Positions 1 to 9,689 of a stretch of DNA of 64,000 nucleotides are shown in pieces. The notes under the pieces are model-generated. The model did not search any database. It was not told the origin of the DNA and was given only the letters and a program-made list of their open reading frames with translations. The DNA is from Sepiola atlantica (Eukaryota > Mollusca > Cephalopoda > Sepiida > Sepiolidae): positions 97,476,665-97,540,664 of the forward strand of contig OY744532.1 in NCBI GenBank assembly GCA_963556195.1. The letters are read 5' to 3'. A program made the position numbers and the translations under genes. Each line of letters opens with the position of its first letter. Within the stretch, counting starts at the first letter, position 1.

Positions 1-150
1 ATTCCGTCAAAATTCTTGAGTTTGATATAAATATTCTCGAGTTCGAAAGGATACACCTGAAGAGGCCTGGGGTTACAGTGGACGAAACGTTGTGAAAATA
101 AGACTCATGATGTGAAATGTAGTCCGAATAACTAAAATTATACAAATATA
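1..150 (+). repeat. Dispersed repeat R1, copy 1, carrying a hammerhead-like motif
   Basis: This segment resembles 405-560: both share a GAGTTTGATA block, an ACACCTGAA block about 10 bases later, a GTCAAAATAA/GTGAAAATAA block and an AATGTAGTC block. Copy 1 is the better preserved. The block order matches the ends of Penelope-like or retrozyme repeats that carry hammerhead ribozymes. The left end may lie outside the window. Confidence 0.6.
54..94 (+). ncRNA. Hammerhead ribozyme-like motif in repeat R1
   Basis: Read 5' to 3', stem I strand CAC (54-56) is followed by the core CTGAAGA (57-63), then GGCC (64-67), a loop, GGAC (80-83), GAA (84-86), ACGT (87-90), T (91, H17) and GTG (92-94). CAC pairs with GTG. 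Stem II GGCC/GGAC has one mismatch. Stem III would be the self-complementary ACGT, too short to fold alone but able to pair between two molecules, as in dimeric hammerheads. All invariant core bases are present. Stem I is short and activity is untested. Confidence 0.5.
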
Positions 151-404
151 ATATTCTTAATTTATTTCTGTAAACAAATAATTTTGAGATTACATGAAAA
201 GAAAACAGAGCAAAGAGTAGTTAAGAGTAGTTTTATTATCTACTAAGTAAAATTAAGTTCTAAGTGACATTTCTCTGGAGGTTGAAGGTTTAATCCTCAG
301 TGCGCGCGATACTGAAAATATAATTGCGACATCGACTCAAGAAATCGACTTAGTTATTGCTGACGGAACGAGAGAATACTACCCCCGTGCATTTAATAAA
401 AGAG
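151..404. other. AT-rich spacer, nothing recognised
   Basis: No open frame, RNA gene or repeat was recognised between the two R1 copies. Confidence 0.5.
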
Positions 405-560
405 TTCCGTGCGAAATTCCGTACAGATGCTGAGTTTGATAAGATACACCTGAAAGAGGTTGGAGAATACATCGGCTGACATATTGTCAAAATAACACTG
501 AAAACGAGAAATGTAGTCTCAATAATCCAGATAACACAAATTATCAATCCTCATCTGAAA
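405..560 (+). repeat. Dispersed repeat R1, copy 2 (decayed)
   Basis: Homologous to 1-150 by shared blocks in the same order. The hammerhead core is broken here: CTGAAAGA has an inserted A, and the GAAAC box reads as GACAT-like sequence. Confidence 0.55.
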
Positions 561-577
561 AATTAAGAAACATAATA

Positions 578-1160
578 CTTAATTGGTTCCCCGATTTATA
601 AAATCGGGGGACTTATGCTTTGAGACATGTCTGTCCATCCGTCCGTCCATTCGTCCGTCCATTCGTCCGTCCGGATTTTTTTCCGCAACCATCAATTGAA
701 TTACTCTGAAATTTTGCATTAAGTTGTAACTTTGGTCAGGTTAGAAAGTGAGAGTCTTTGATTTTTGAAAACAAATCTGGTTAGCCCCCCATGGGGTCTA
801 AAGGCCCCGCAATGGCAAAAAATATGACATTTTTTCCCCATAACTTTTCATCCATCCATTCAATTTCTCGGAAACTTGGACAAAATGTGGAGGCAATTGT
901 TCCTAATAGACAATGAGTATCGCTGACCTTGGAAAAAATCTGGTTCGCGCCCCCAGGAGGTCAAAAGCCCCCAAAATGGCCAAAAATGATCCTTTCCCCC
1001 ATAACGTTTGATCCATCCATTCAATTTTTCTGAAACTTGGTCAAAATGTAGAGGCAATGGTTTTCAATATTAAATGAGCATCCTTGACCTCAGAAAAATT
1101 CTCGTTTGCGCCCCAGGAGGTCAAAGGGGGGTGTCAAAAATACCCCAAATTGCCCCAATT
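578..1160. repeat. Repeat with a CCGTCCATTCGTCCGT block and internal 163-bp duplication
   Basis: It opens with a small hairpin, CCCCGATTT/AAATCGGGG (about 585-606), followed by a (TCCGTCCA)n-like tract at 630-675. Two diverged copies of a unit with CCCCATAAC, ATCCATCCATTCAATT, GAAACTTGG and CCAGGAGGTCAAA blocks start near 836 and 999. A weaker third copy may lie near 690-830. No coding capacity was seen. I know this kind of repeat only as a generic invertebrate dispersed repeat. Confidence 0.55.
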
Positions 1161-1920
1161 TTTTGCATTTTACACGCGCCACATCGAGTCATATACAGTG
1201 GGTGACCACGCACGCGCGGCTTGTTTATTTATTTTTAAAAATAGCAATTTATTTTTTTAAAAAACGAGATATATCCTTTGTATTCTGAGAATTAAAAATA
1301 ATTGTCAGCTAAATATTCTTCAGATCAATACGAATGACCCTTTCTGAAATTTTACTGTTTTAGTACGTCAACCCTAACCCTTATTCGTAAACAAGTCATA
1401 CAAGTGTTATTGGCAATACAAATAATATATGAATTGAATGTTATAAAATATAAAAAATAAGAATTCAAAATAATGTAAAATATAAGGCGTAGGTCTTCTA
1501 AAACCAGGCTTCTACAAACTCTCGAATCCTCAGTTCTCCCCTTTAGAAATGAATGGTTTCTCTCTTCGAGGGAGACCCGTTCCCTGATAAGCGTATAGGA
1601 CTTAATGTCACACCAAATCTAAAATGGAAGATTTAGAAACATGTTGATGACTTTGCTTGAAAAATGGTTGCATTATTCTACCGCTCCAGAAAGTATCTTA
1701 CGACTTTCGATTATGCAACAACTGTTTTTAAAAAATATATAGGCCCTCCGTTCAGTCTAGAGAGACTATGGATACCACTATAAGGGGCTGGCTGCGCGTG
1801 TAATTATGAAGCAAGGGTTGCGCAATCTCTAACAACACCTCCCCTGAGTCGGCACTGTTTGATTCCAATGGCAAGCAGTTCAAGACGACTGGAAACAATG
1901 CCGAGATAAACAGAGAGCAC
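1161..1920. other. AT-rich sequence, nothing recognised
   Basis: No supported gene or RNA. The short open frame at 1106-1288 runs out of the repeat above and has no recognisable features. Confidence 0.5.
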
Positions 1921-2036
1921 ATACAGCACCTGGTAGTCCCAAATGGTTACCCATTTAATACTGGCCAGGCTCGACGTCGCTTAACTTCGGTGATCTAACG
2001 GGAACCGGTGTGTCAACGTGATTGTACCGTTTTTAA
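1921..2036 (-). pseudogene. 5S rRNA pseudogene, near full length
   Basis: The reverse complement follows animal 5S rRNA along almost its whole length: CACGTTGA near the 5' end, ACCGGTT, GATCACCGAAGTTAAGC, a CGTCGAGCCTGG block, then ATGGGTAACC and a GGTGCTGTA end. The motif GATCACCGAAGTTAAGC is the strongest match and includes part of the internal promoter (box A/C region). Substitutions such as TAGTACTTGG changed to CAGTATTAAA, and the loss of the canonical 5' end, mark a decayed copy. It could be a retroposed 5S copy or the head of a 5S-derived SINE; no clear SINE body follows. Confidence 0.8.
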
Positions 2037-3650
2037 GATAGGTAAAGTATTAATTGTTTAACTTAGTCACATCATCTTGGGAAACGTTGTCACGTACGTA
2101 CGAATACGAAATGCATTAATGTTACATTTTTCTTGCTTTCTGTTTTCTGTCGTATCAACTTTTTAGCCATTTTATGCCAAAATATAATACTTATCATTAG
2201 CAAAACTCGAAAGTAGATCTTCGGTTTATTTTCGGCAGCCTCGTTCTTTTCGCTTCTAATTTGTCTTTTAGTCTTCACATTGCATGAGCGATGTTTCTGA
2301 CAAAAGGGGGAAAACCGCTGTTTTCTGGTCAGAATCTATCTCACACTCATTGTTGTTTAGGTTTTGATCTTGAAGTTTTCTTGTTTAGCACTAGAGCGAT
2401 TTCCCTTAAAGAAATCATTTGTTCGTTTATTGTTTTGTTAAAATTACATTATGACAAAATTTCAAAATTGTAAAATGGGTCTTAACATCACAGCTGGGAT
2501 AGGCTCTGACCATTATTGTTTTCAAATCCGTAACAACTTTGTATCGAAATGTAGTTAAGGTGAACGATCGGTCCATGTACTGAAAACGCTCACAATCAAC
2601 CACTTTTCTTTTAAGTTCCAATGGTATTACTTAGCGCACGTGTCCGTCGTCTGACTACTCGTCATTGTTACAGATAGGAACGTTTTTTTAACAAGCTGCT
2701 ATACATGGGATAAAAATTAGGACGACCCCAACCAATGTTATAAATTGTGGTGTCTATTAATGCAGCTTCATAGACAGATAGCGACCTAGTAATACGTTTT
2801 ATCGTAACTAGATTCGTGACAGGGATCGACTTTGTGATACAGATGAGATGTTTTACAAAAACCACTGTCGATAGTTTAAATTTACTGTTTTTTGTTGACT
2901 TAGATTTCCTTATCTTAAGGATGTACAACAAAAAGCTCTGATGGCGTAAAATGCAATTTTTGAAAAATTCACGAAGAATAATCTAATTAGAATAATCTAA
3001 TTAGAATAATCTAATTACAATATTTCAATAACATTTACGTTATTGAAGTGTAGCTACATCATATTTCTCTAAAAACATTGCTAACGCGAAATCTTAGAGG
3101 CAACCGTACCGTCATATTTTTCATGAGCCTCACCCTTACCCTCTAACTACTTAATGTAATAAATCACCGAGTATATGTGTACATTGATAACTTTTCAAAA
3201 TAATACCTCGTTGTTTAATGTTTGTTTTCATTTTTTTGGAAAAAACCAAAAAAAAAACCATCAACTTTAAGTAAAACAAACTTTATACTCTTGGAAATTT
3301 CAAAACCCTAATATTAAAGAAAATATTGCTCGTTGTACAAATACGTTTTTTATTAAATACTTGCTTTAATTATAACAGATCCGGAAGCAAAATATCCAAA
3401 AAATTGTATTCATTATTTTTCTAACATTTTTTTTTTAATTGACAATTAAAAATGTATAATCTTCAAGAGGTTTGAAATTACTTGGGGTTCTGTACTAAAA
3501 AAATATAGGTTCCGAAAAAATGGGGCTAGGCTCGGCATTTCCCACGAACCGAAACCACATTTTGCTTTCTGTAAAATTTAGTGTATATTATTAACCTACT
3601 CTCCAAGAGGGTAGCCACAAAATCAAATGTGGGTTCGGATGAAAGTGTTT
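2037..3650. other. AT-rich sequence with a small 14-bp tandem repeat
   Basis: No gene recognised. The unit AGAATAATCTAATT is repeated three times at about 2979-3018. Short open frames here lack any recognisable domain. Confidence 0.5.
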
Positions 3651-3654
3651 CTGT

Positions 3655-3725
3655 AGAACGAACTGGATTTGAACCCGGCACACCCTCGTCGTTAACCACT
3701 AAGTCACCGTTCCATTGGTTCATTT
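3655..3725 (-). repeat. tRNA-derived SINE head
   Basis: On the minus strand a box A-like block, GTGACTTAGTGGTTAA, is followed about 30 bases later by a box B, GGGTTCAAATCC, which fits the RNA polymerase III consensus. No anticodon arm or closed acceptor stem is evident, so this is a tRNA-derived SINE promoter rather than a tRNA gene. The downstream body (lower coordinates, to about 3540) was not assigned. Confidence 0.6.
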
Positions 3726-4149
3726 TTGTGAACGTTCACACACATCCGACTATGGGATCCTATAATCGGAGTGAAAAGAGAAATATACATAATTTCATCT
3801 TAACTTCATATATTTAAGTGAACCAACTTTAAAAAAAAATATTCTGAAAATAATCGAAGCGGCCATAGATCTAAAACTCTATATGTATCATTAGTATTAA
3901 AAATAATTAATTTAAACAAAAACTAAAACTCGGAAACCTTTTTTGTGAAAGATAGGGTTACTACACATTTTTGCTTCCGTTTCTGTGTAAGACTCGTAAA
4001 ATTCAATAATTTATGAGAAGAATATTAGGATTAAAAGGTCCACATTTTCTTTGACAGAAAATCAGTTTTTATAGTATAACGAATGCTCCATTTTATTCTA
4101 TTAATTCACATTTTATCTCTAGTTGAAGAATAAATGTGCGTGGATAATA
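3726..4149. other. AT-rich sequence, nothing recognised
   Basis: No supported feature. Confidence 0.4.
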
Positions 4150-4154
4150 ACACT

Positions 4155-4215
4155 AGATCCGTCTGAATTCGAACTCGGCACAGCATATTCCGTCGACCGA
4201 GTCGGTGTCTATTAT
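4155..4215 (-). repeat. Possible tRNA-derived SINE head, decayed
   Basis: On the minus strand a GACTCGGTCGACGG stretch precedes GAGTTCGAATTC, which resembles a pol III box B. Box A is not convincing. Low certainty. Confidence 0.3.
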
Positions 4216-4754
4216 TCAAAGCACGCACCAACTCTCGTCTCCGGACAAGCCATAACCGATCTTGAATAATAAAGAGCCAAATAATTAAATTTGTTTATTT
4301 TGTCTGTCTTGCATTAAGAGAAAAATAAAAACAATATCGCTATTAAAATGGCCGATGTTTTGGGCGGACATTTTGGTTTATTATTGTGCATTATACAATT
4401 TATGATGATGACGTAAGCAGGGCACCATTTAATTACGGTTGAACAAAAACGTTTTCAACAGACGTAACCAGAAGAAAATGACAAAATAAATACGGCCATT
4501 CCTAAAATAACCGGAAGATGTTTTGAATGCGAAAACAGAAGATTAATTTTTATTATACAATTTATGTATTCACAACGAAGTAATTCATGGACGGACACAC
4601 TCCTTCTGTCTATTTAATTATTTCCTTGCTACGTCGTTCGATTTTGCATATGTAATCATATAAAAATTCAATTAATCTATACATATATATATATTTAAAT
4701 ATATATGCATAGGCATAAGTAGTCTTAAAACTGTTGCAACTTAAAACTATATAT

Positions 4755-5015
4755 TGGTTTGTTTGTTCTGTTTTACGTGATATCAACACTTTTCGGGTTA
4801 TTTAATGCAGAGTCTGGTCATTTTTGTGAAAAAAAATTATGCTTCAAGTTCTTTATATCTTCACATTTTGAAATTGTTGATCATTGTTTTGGACTTTGCA
4901 GAACATGTACCAGTTTCGCAAAGAAACAAACAATAAAACATTATTGTTTGGTTCATTTTAGTACGGAAGTCAATAACTTCAGTAAACCTTATCTCGTAGC
5001 GCCAGTAGGTTCTAT
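4755..5015. repeat. Direct repeat R2, copy 1
   Basis: Shares ordered blocks with 5640-5945: TTGTT(C)TTGTTTTAC, GGGTTATNTAATGC, TTATGCTT(C/G)AAGTTCT, GCAGAACATG, GTTT(C/T)GCAAA and CAATAAAACAT. The open frames on both strands across this copy are not shared by copy 2, so they are not regarded as genes. Confidence 0.6.
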
Positions 5016-5374
5016 ATGACCCATAGATGGATCCCTTACACATACTACCAGTCAGAGCCAGAGTAAACATGGGAGCAATGCCAACTCTACATTCCCCACA
5101 GCTCCCAAAATGGAGACCTCACAACTGAATGTATTTTAAAGTCATACCCAGGACCTAAACTGTATCTCTCTATTTATTTAATCTTGGGTATGTGTATGTT
5201 TTTACGTATATTTATGTACCATAATTCACTGTTAAACTTATTAAACGATCGGTATACATTTTTAAGATATATAGAAAAGCATAAGACGTAATACTGTGGG
5301 TTATATTTACTTTTAAAGGGGTAAGAATGAAGTTGGATTTCTTTCGTGAAAATTCAGATGCGCCCGACTTTGTT
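5016..5374. other. Unassigned sequence between R2 copies
   Basis: Nothing recognised. It ends at a minisatellite. Confidence 0.4.
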
Positions 5375-5535
5375 AAAATTTAGACTTTGTTGAAATTTAG
5401 ACTTTGTTGAAATTTAGACTTTGTTGAAATTTAGACTTTGTTGAAATTTAGACTTTGTTGAAATTTAGACTTTGTTGAAATTTAGACTTTGGTGAAATTT
5501 AGACTTTGGTGAAATTTAGACTTTGGTGAAATTTA
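5375..5535. repeat. 17-bp minisatellite, about 9 copies
   Basis: The unit TTGAAATTTAGACTTTG is repeated head to tail. The first copies carry TTG and the last three carry GTG at one position (TTTGGTG), so the array has a polarity of variants. Confidence 0.9.
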
Positions 5536-5639
5536 CACAATAGGTATTAGATATCAATTAATATATTAATACATTTCCTAATTTCCGTTTCTTTTGAGTA
5601 TATTAATGGGTTCGATCAACCGTCCATTTTAAAATCCAA

Positions 5640-5945
5640 ATATGTTCTTGTTTTGTTTTACGGTATATGAACCCTCCTCGGGTTATCTAATGCCGAAACC
5701 AGTTATTTTGATGAATGTTTTTATGCTTGAAGTTCTGTATATGTTCAAGTATTTATACGTGGTATTTAATTGGGTCAATGAGAGACGATAGGGGATAGGA
5801 AAGGGGAGTTGAGGGAGTGAAATAGTTTTTTTTTTTTTTTTTGGATTGTGTAGAACATGATTGAGTTTTGCAAAAAGAAAAACAGTAAAACATCAATGTT
5901 TGGTGCATTTTAGGTCAGGTAGATCTGGTAGCACCGGTCCACATA
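5640..5945. repeat. Direct repeat R2, copy 2
   Basis: Homologous to 4755-5015 in the same orientation. It contains an extra insert of about 40 bp ending in a poly-T run at 5827-5842. Confidence 0.6.
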
Positions 5946-6309
5946 TTTCTTATTTGTATTACATTTTATCCATAGTGATGAGACACTAATTTAGATAGAT
6001 TATCTGAATTTCATTTTTTTGTAAGACCCATTAAGTTGAAGCCTTAAAATTTAAAGATTGACTTGAATAAAAATCAGGTAATATATTATGATCAAAATTG
6101 GAACAATGATACTAGAAACAGGGTTTAGGTGTATTATATTCTCAGTTAAATCATCGTAAGGGGATGAAACTGGTACACAATTATTCTGTTCGGAGAAATT
6201 ATTTTAACAGTCTTGGGACAAGTTTATCTTATATATATATACACGCACATAGCTTTATTCTATTCCTTTCACCGTGTTGGTTGATTCTCTTGTCAAAGTA
6301 GTTGTTGTA
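5946..6309. other. AT-rich sequence, nothing recognised
   Basis: No supported feature apart from a short TA run near 6230. Confidence 0.4.
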
Positions 6310-6480
6310 TTGGCCGCATGGTCCTAGGTGTTAAGACAACGGTCAAAATGTTAAAATAAGTCTGAGAGTTTCGAATCGTGTAACCGGCAGAAAATCATTC
6401 TCCACACTGATGATTTCCAGAAAAGGATGCCACACATGTGTATGTGGATAAGAATTTTAAAATATGTATTATAATAGTGT
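6310..6480 (+). repeat. tRNA-headed SINE family S1, copy 1, with hammerhead-like body
   Basis: A box A-like block (GCATGGTCCTAGGTGTTAAG, about 6316) and a box B-like block (GTTTCGAATCG, about 6369) form a pol III type head. The body then carries a hammerhead-type arrangement, and the copy fades into AT-rich tail. The order matches copy 2 at 6660-6835. Tail-proximal sequence AAGAATTTTAAAATATGTATTATA is shared with copy 2. Confidence 0.65.
6402..6447 (+). ncRNA. Hammerhead ribozyme-like motif in SINE S1 copy 1
   Basis: Stem I strand CCACA (6402-6406) is followed by an intact CTGATGA (6407-6413), then TTTCC...GGA, the palindrome ACACATGTGT (6432-6441), A (6442, H17) and TGTGG (6443-6447). CCACA/TGTGG pair perfectly over 5 bp. 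The GAA box at 6429-6431 reads GCC, so this copy is predicted inactive. Copy 2 has the GAA intact, so the family ancestor would have had both boxes. The stem II junction is imperfect. Confidence 0.55.
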
Positions 6481-6659
6481 GTATAGGCCCTATAATGCTT
6501 ATGCGGCCACTTTAAGAGAATTATAACACGTCTATTAAATGTAATGCGTAATACTAAGTTGCGTTCTAACGGGTCGTTGAACACTGTTTATAACAGCCTT
6601 CTAGATATGGCTGCTTTTAAAGACATAAATAGGCCTTACTTCTCCCTATTTAACCGTGG

Positions 6660-6830
6660 TTATTAGGTAGGCAGCATGGTCATAGGCGTTCAGATAAACA
6701 TATAAATGTTGACTAGGGTCTGAGGATTTTGAATCGTGTGACCGATAGAACAATTATCCTCTAACTTAATCGTGACCGAAAATGGATGAAACACATGTGT
6801 ATGTGGGTAAGAAATTCAAAAATATTTATC

Positions 6831-6835
<5 letters not shown>
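6660..6835 (+). repeat. tRNA-headed SINE family S1, copy 2
   Basis: Same block order as copy 1: GCAGCATGGTCATAGGCGTT (box A region), GATTTTGAATCGTGTGACCG (box B region), the hammerhead-like part, then GGTAAGAAATTC and a (TA)n tail starting at 6836. Confidence 0.65.
6788..6806 (+). ncRNA. 3' half of hammerhead-like motif in SINE S1 copy 2
   Basis: GAA (6788-6790), palindromic ACACATGTGT (6791-6800), A (6801) and TGTGG (6802-6806) are intact. The matching CTGATGA is degenerate (about 6770). It complements copy 1, in which the opposite box is lost. Confidence 0.5.
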
Positions 6836-6866
<31 letters not shown>

Positions 6867-6876
6867 CATATATATG
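6836..6876. repeat. (TA)n microsatellite, SINE tail
   Basis: Near-perfect TA run directly after SINE S1 copy 2. Confidence 0.95.
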
Positions 6877-7685
6877 ATAGACCTTCAAACAAGAGTATCA
6901 TCCCATAGACACATACACTAATTCACATATATTAATATACACGCACGCATACATTCACGCAAATTACGCACTCACATATATATGAATAGTAATTAACTCT
7001 ATACGTATCAGGTTCATATTAGCGTAGGTTTTTACAAGTTAACACTGATGTAATAATAACGTGAAATATAAACGATATTAAACACAATGCTCCGGCATTT
7101 AAAACTAACGATATATCAACCGGAATACATCAGTTATTATCCGGATAAATGTGTATATTCCATCAATCATGTTTATTGTGATTGTTATTTGAAAACTGTA
7201 TATAGTTAAATTAATAGGTTATACCAAATCAAATATCGAACCGTTAATTAATTATTGTTTAAAATACGCTTTTCGATAAGATAGCACTGTTTAGTATATA
7301 TTTTAATTAATTAAATATTTTGGAGTATGATTACAAGTCTCAGATAAAAGTACAAAATATGGTTAAACATAACTATTATTTTACAATCAATTGGATAAAA
7401 TATAGAATAATCTTTTTGTTATAAATAGTCTTAGTAAAAAATTAAATTAATGATACACTTGGAAAGGGTCAAAATACGATATTTGCCCAGCAAAGTGGAC
7501 AACCAGTTAGAATATTATTATAAATGATGATGATGATAATAATAATAATGATCATAATAAGAATCCCCCCCAGCAAAATTTAATTTGAAAATTAAAAAAA
7601 AAAAATTTTTTTAAAAATGGTGCCGGCCTAGGCCGACACTAGACAACATATTTGTAGAGAGTCAATGAGGATTAGAAGACCGAGG
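6877..7685. other. AT-rich sequence, nothing recognised
   Basis: No gene recognised. A short (GAT)/(AAT) run lies at 7525-7560. Confidence 0.5.
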
Positions 7686-7689
7686 AGGG

Positions 7690-7980
7690 ACATCACAAAC
7701 CAAACCTCCACTGGAAAAGTGCGCAGAATGCTGGGACCTTAGGGAGGCTCATTGCTACCCAAATCCCAGAGAAGACCAATGGTTCTTACCAGCAAGAAAT
7801 CAATGGTAAGAGGCTTTTGCGATACCGCAAGGTTATTTTCAGTGGTTATCAAAAAGAGGTGAAAAATACTGGAAATCTGGCGAGGCTTGTTGTCACTTAG
7901 ACTCCAGAAAATACCACTTGTTGTTGTCGGTGAGCAATCACTGTCAATGATCTGTGTGAGAAATCCTATTGAGTACAAAT
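7690..7980. repeat. Dispersed repeat R3, copy 1
   Basis: Shares ordered blocks with 8430-8705: CTCCACTGGAA, GAAATCAATGGTAA, TTGCGATA(A/C)CGCAA, (G)AGGCTTGTTGTCA and TGTGTGAG. The minus-strand frame at 7739-7978 is not conserved in the other copies, so coding is not supported. Confidence 0.6.
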
Positions 7981-8429
7981 AATAATACAGGTTAAAAGGG
8001 GAACACTGGAGACATCAGATATTGAAACTGCTCGACTAAGAGGAGATTAAGGCGTTTTGCGACATAGTAATACTGCAGAAATAAAAAAGAATATTCGAAA
8101 CTAATAATTGTGAAGAACAAGGCAAACTCTTATGAACAAAGGTATATAGTTAAAATCTAGTTAAATGAATAAACATTGCTAATAAGATGCTCTGCACCAT
8201 TCATCGAATGAGGCAACCAACTAACATAAACTACGAACACTAACCAGCCACATGGAAACTGTAACAGAAGTAAAACAAAATGGTTGAAGAAAATACCGCA
8301 TGAAACTAAGTTAAGTGAAATTGAAAGTAATCTTATACACCGTAAGCCTACACCCAAAGGTATCAGTCTCGGCTGATAGCACACAAAATAACCAAGGGAC
8401 AAGGAGGATAGCAAGACAAAAGATAGAGA

Positions 8430-8705
8430 ACACATACCAGACTTCCACTGGAAGGGTGTAGAGAGTATTGGGACCGTGGAAAGGCATATCCCCACCTAAA
8501 ACACAGTAAAGACCATTGGCCGTTGCCAAAGGGAAATCAATGGTAAACGGCTGTTGCGATAACGCAACGGCATTTGCAAAGGTTATAGAAAAAGTCGAAA
8601 GTATTAGAAATAACGGGAGACTTGTTGTCATCCACACCCAGGTAACACCACTAGTTATTATCAGTGAGTAATCTGTGATGATGACTTGTGCGAGGACACC
8701 TAGTG
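8430..8705. repeat. Dispersed repeat R3, copy 2
   Basis: Direct copy of 7690-7980, clearly diverged. The minus-strand frames at 8157-8495 and 8311-8637 overlap each other and this repeat and show no recognisable domain. Confidence 0.6.
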
Positions 8706-8934
8706 AGTAAGGATAATTAAAATATAAGGACGAAGAAGAATAAAAAAAAGAAAAGTTAGAAAAAACGAGAATATTTGGGGATATAGAGGAAAAAAGCAGA
8801 GAAAGTTTGAATAAATATAGAGTACAGCAGAGTATGTTTATGTATCGATAAACAATCGTCTAAAAACAGTTACGTTTTCACTTTTGAATGACGAAACCGA
8901 TTTTACTTTAAATTATTTTCTACATTTCAAAAAA
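8706..8934. other. AT-rich sequence, nothing recognised
   Basis: No supported feature. Confidence 0.4.
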
Positions 8935-9275
8935 ATTTAGGGGAAGGCAATTTTTTTTGTTTTTTTTTAACTAAAAATATTTTTATGTATGAGGGAGGGT
9001 AAAAAAAAATTGAGATAGGGCGAACAATTTTTTCTTTCTTTTTTAACTGAAAATATTATTATGTATGGGGAAGGGTAAACAATTGTGGGGGTGGAAAAAA
9101 ATTTCTTCTTTATTTTAACTGAAAATATTACTATGTATGGGGGAGAGTTAAAAAAATTGGAGGGGCAACAATTTTTTTTTTCTTAACTAAAAATATTTCT
9201 ATTTATAAGGGAGGGAAAACATTAGGGTCGGGTCGAAATTTTTATTTTCCTTATTTTTAACTAACAATATTCTTG
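8935..9275. repeat. T-rich imperfect tandem repeat R4, locus 1
   Basis: Four to five units of about 75 bp, each with TTTTTAACT(A/G)AAAATATT, an A(T)GTATG block and GGG(G)AGGGTAA, separated by poly-T. The same unit occurs at 30169-30505. Confidence 0.75.
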
Positions 9276-9415
9276 TTCAGAAACAAAGAAAATTAATGTC
9301 TAACCACCCAAGAAATATGATCGGAGCTCCATCGGTTTACGGGTGAGCGTTCATTTCTGACGCGGCGGCCTAGCAAAAATAGGTGACAGGAGGGAGCGTA
9401 TATTTGCTATTACAT

Positions 9416-9418
<3 letters not shown>

Positions 9419-9470
<52 letters not shown>
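9419..9470. repeat. (TA)n microsatellite
   Basis: Uninterrupted TA run. Confidence 0.95.
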
Positions 9471-9472
<2 letters not shown>

Positions 9473-9642
9473 CGAACATAGACGACTGTGACCAGAGATT
9501 AAATCGTAGAACATTTCAGTTGTGTCTTTAGACTCTGTGAACAATTGAACCGTTATAGATGCTTTTTTTAAATCTTCTAAATGTTTACATATCTATTTCT
9601 ATAACACACTTACACACACGCATTGCCTTGTATATGTATACA

Positions 9643-9643
9643 A

Positions 9644-9686
<43 letters not shown>
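9643..9686. repeat. (TA)n microsatellite
   Basis: Uninterrupted TA run. The overlapping open frame (9559-9774) is a low-complexity Tyr/Ile translation. Confidence 0.95.

Positions 9687-9689
<3 letters not shown>

Noticed and set aside
3655..3725. Functional tRNA gene
   Set aside because: Box A and box B are good, but no acceptor stem or anticodon arm can be drawn; treated as a SINE head.
8157..8637. Overlapping minus-strand frames of 112 and 108 aa
   Set aside because: They overlap each other in different frames, lie across repeat R3 and are not preserved in its other copies.
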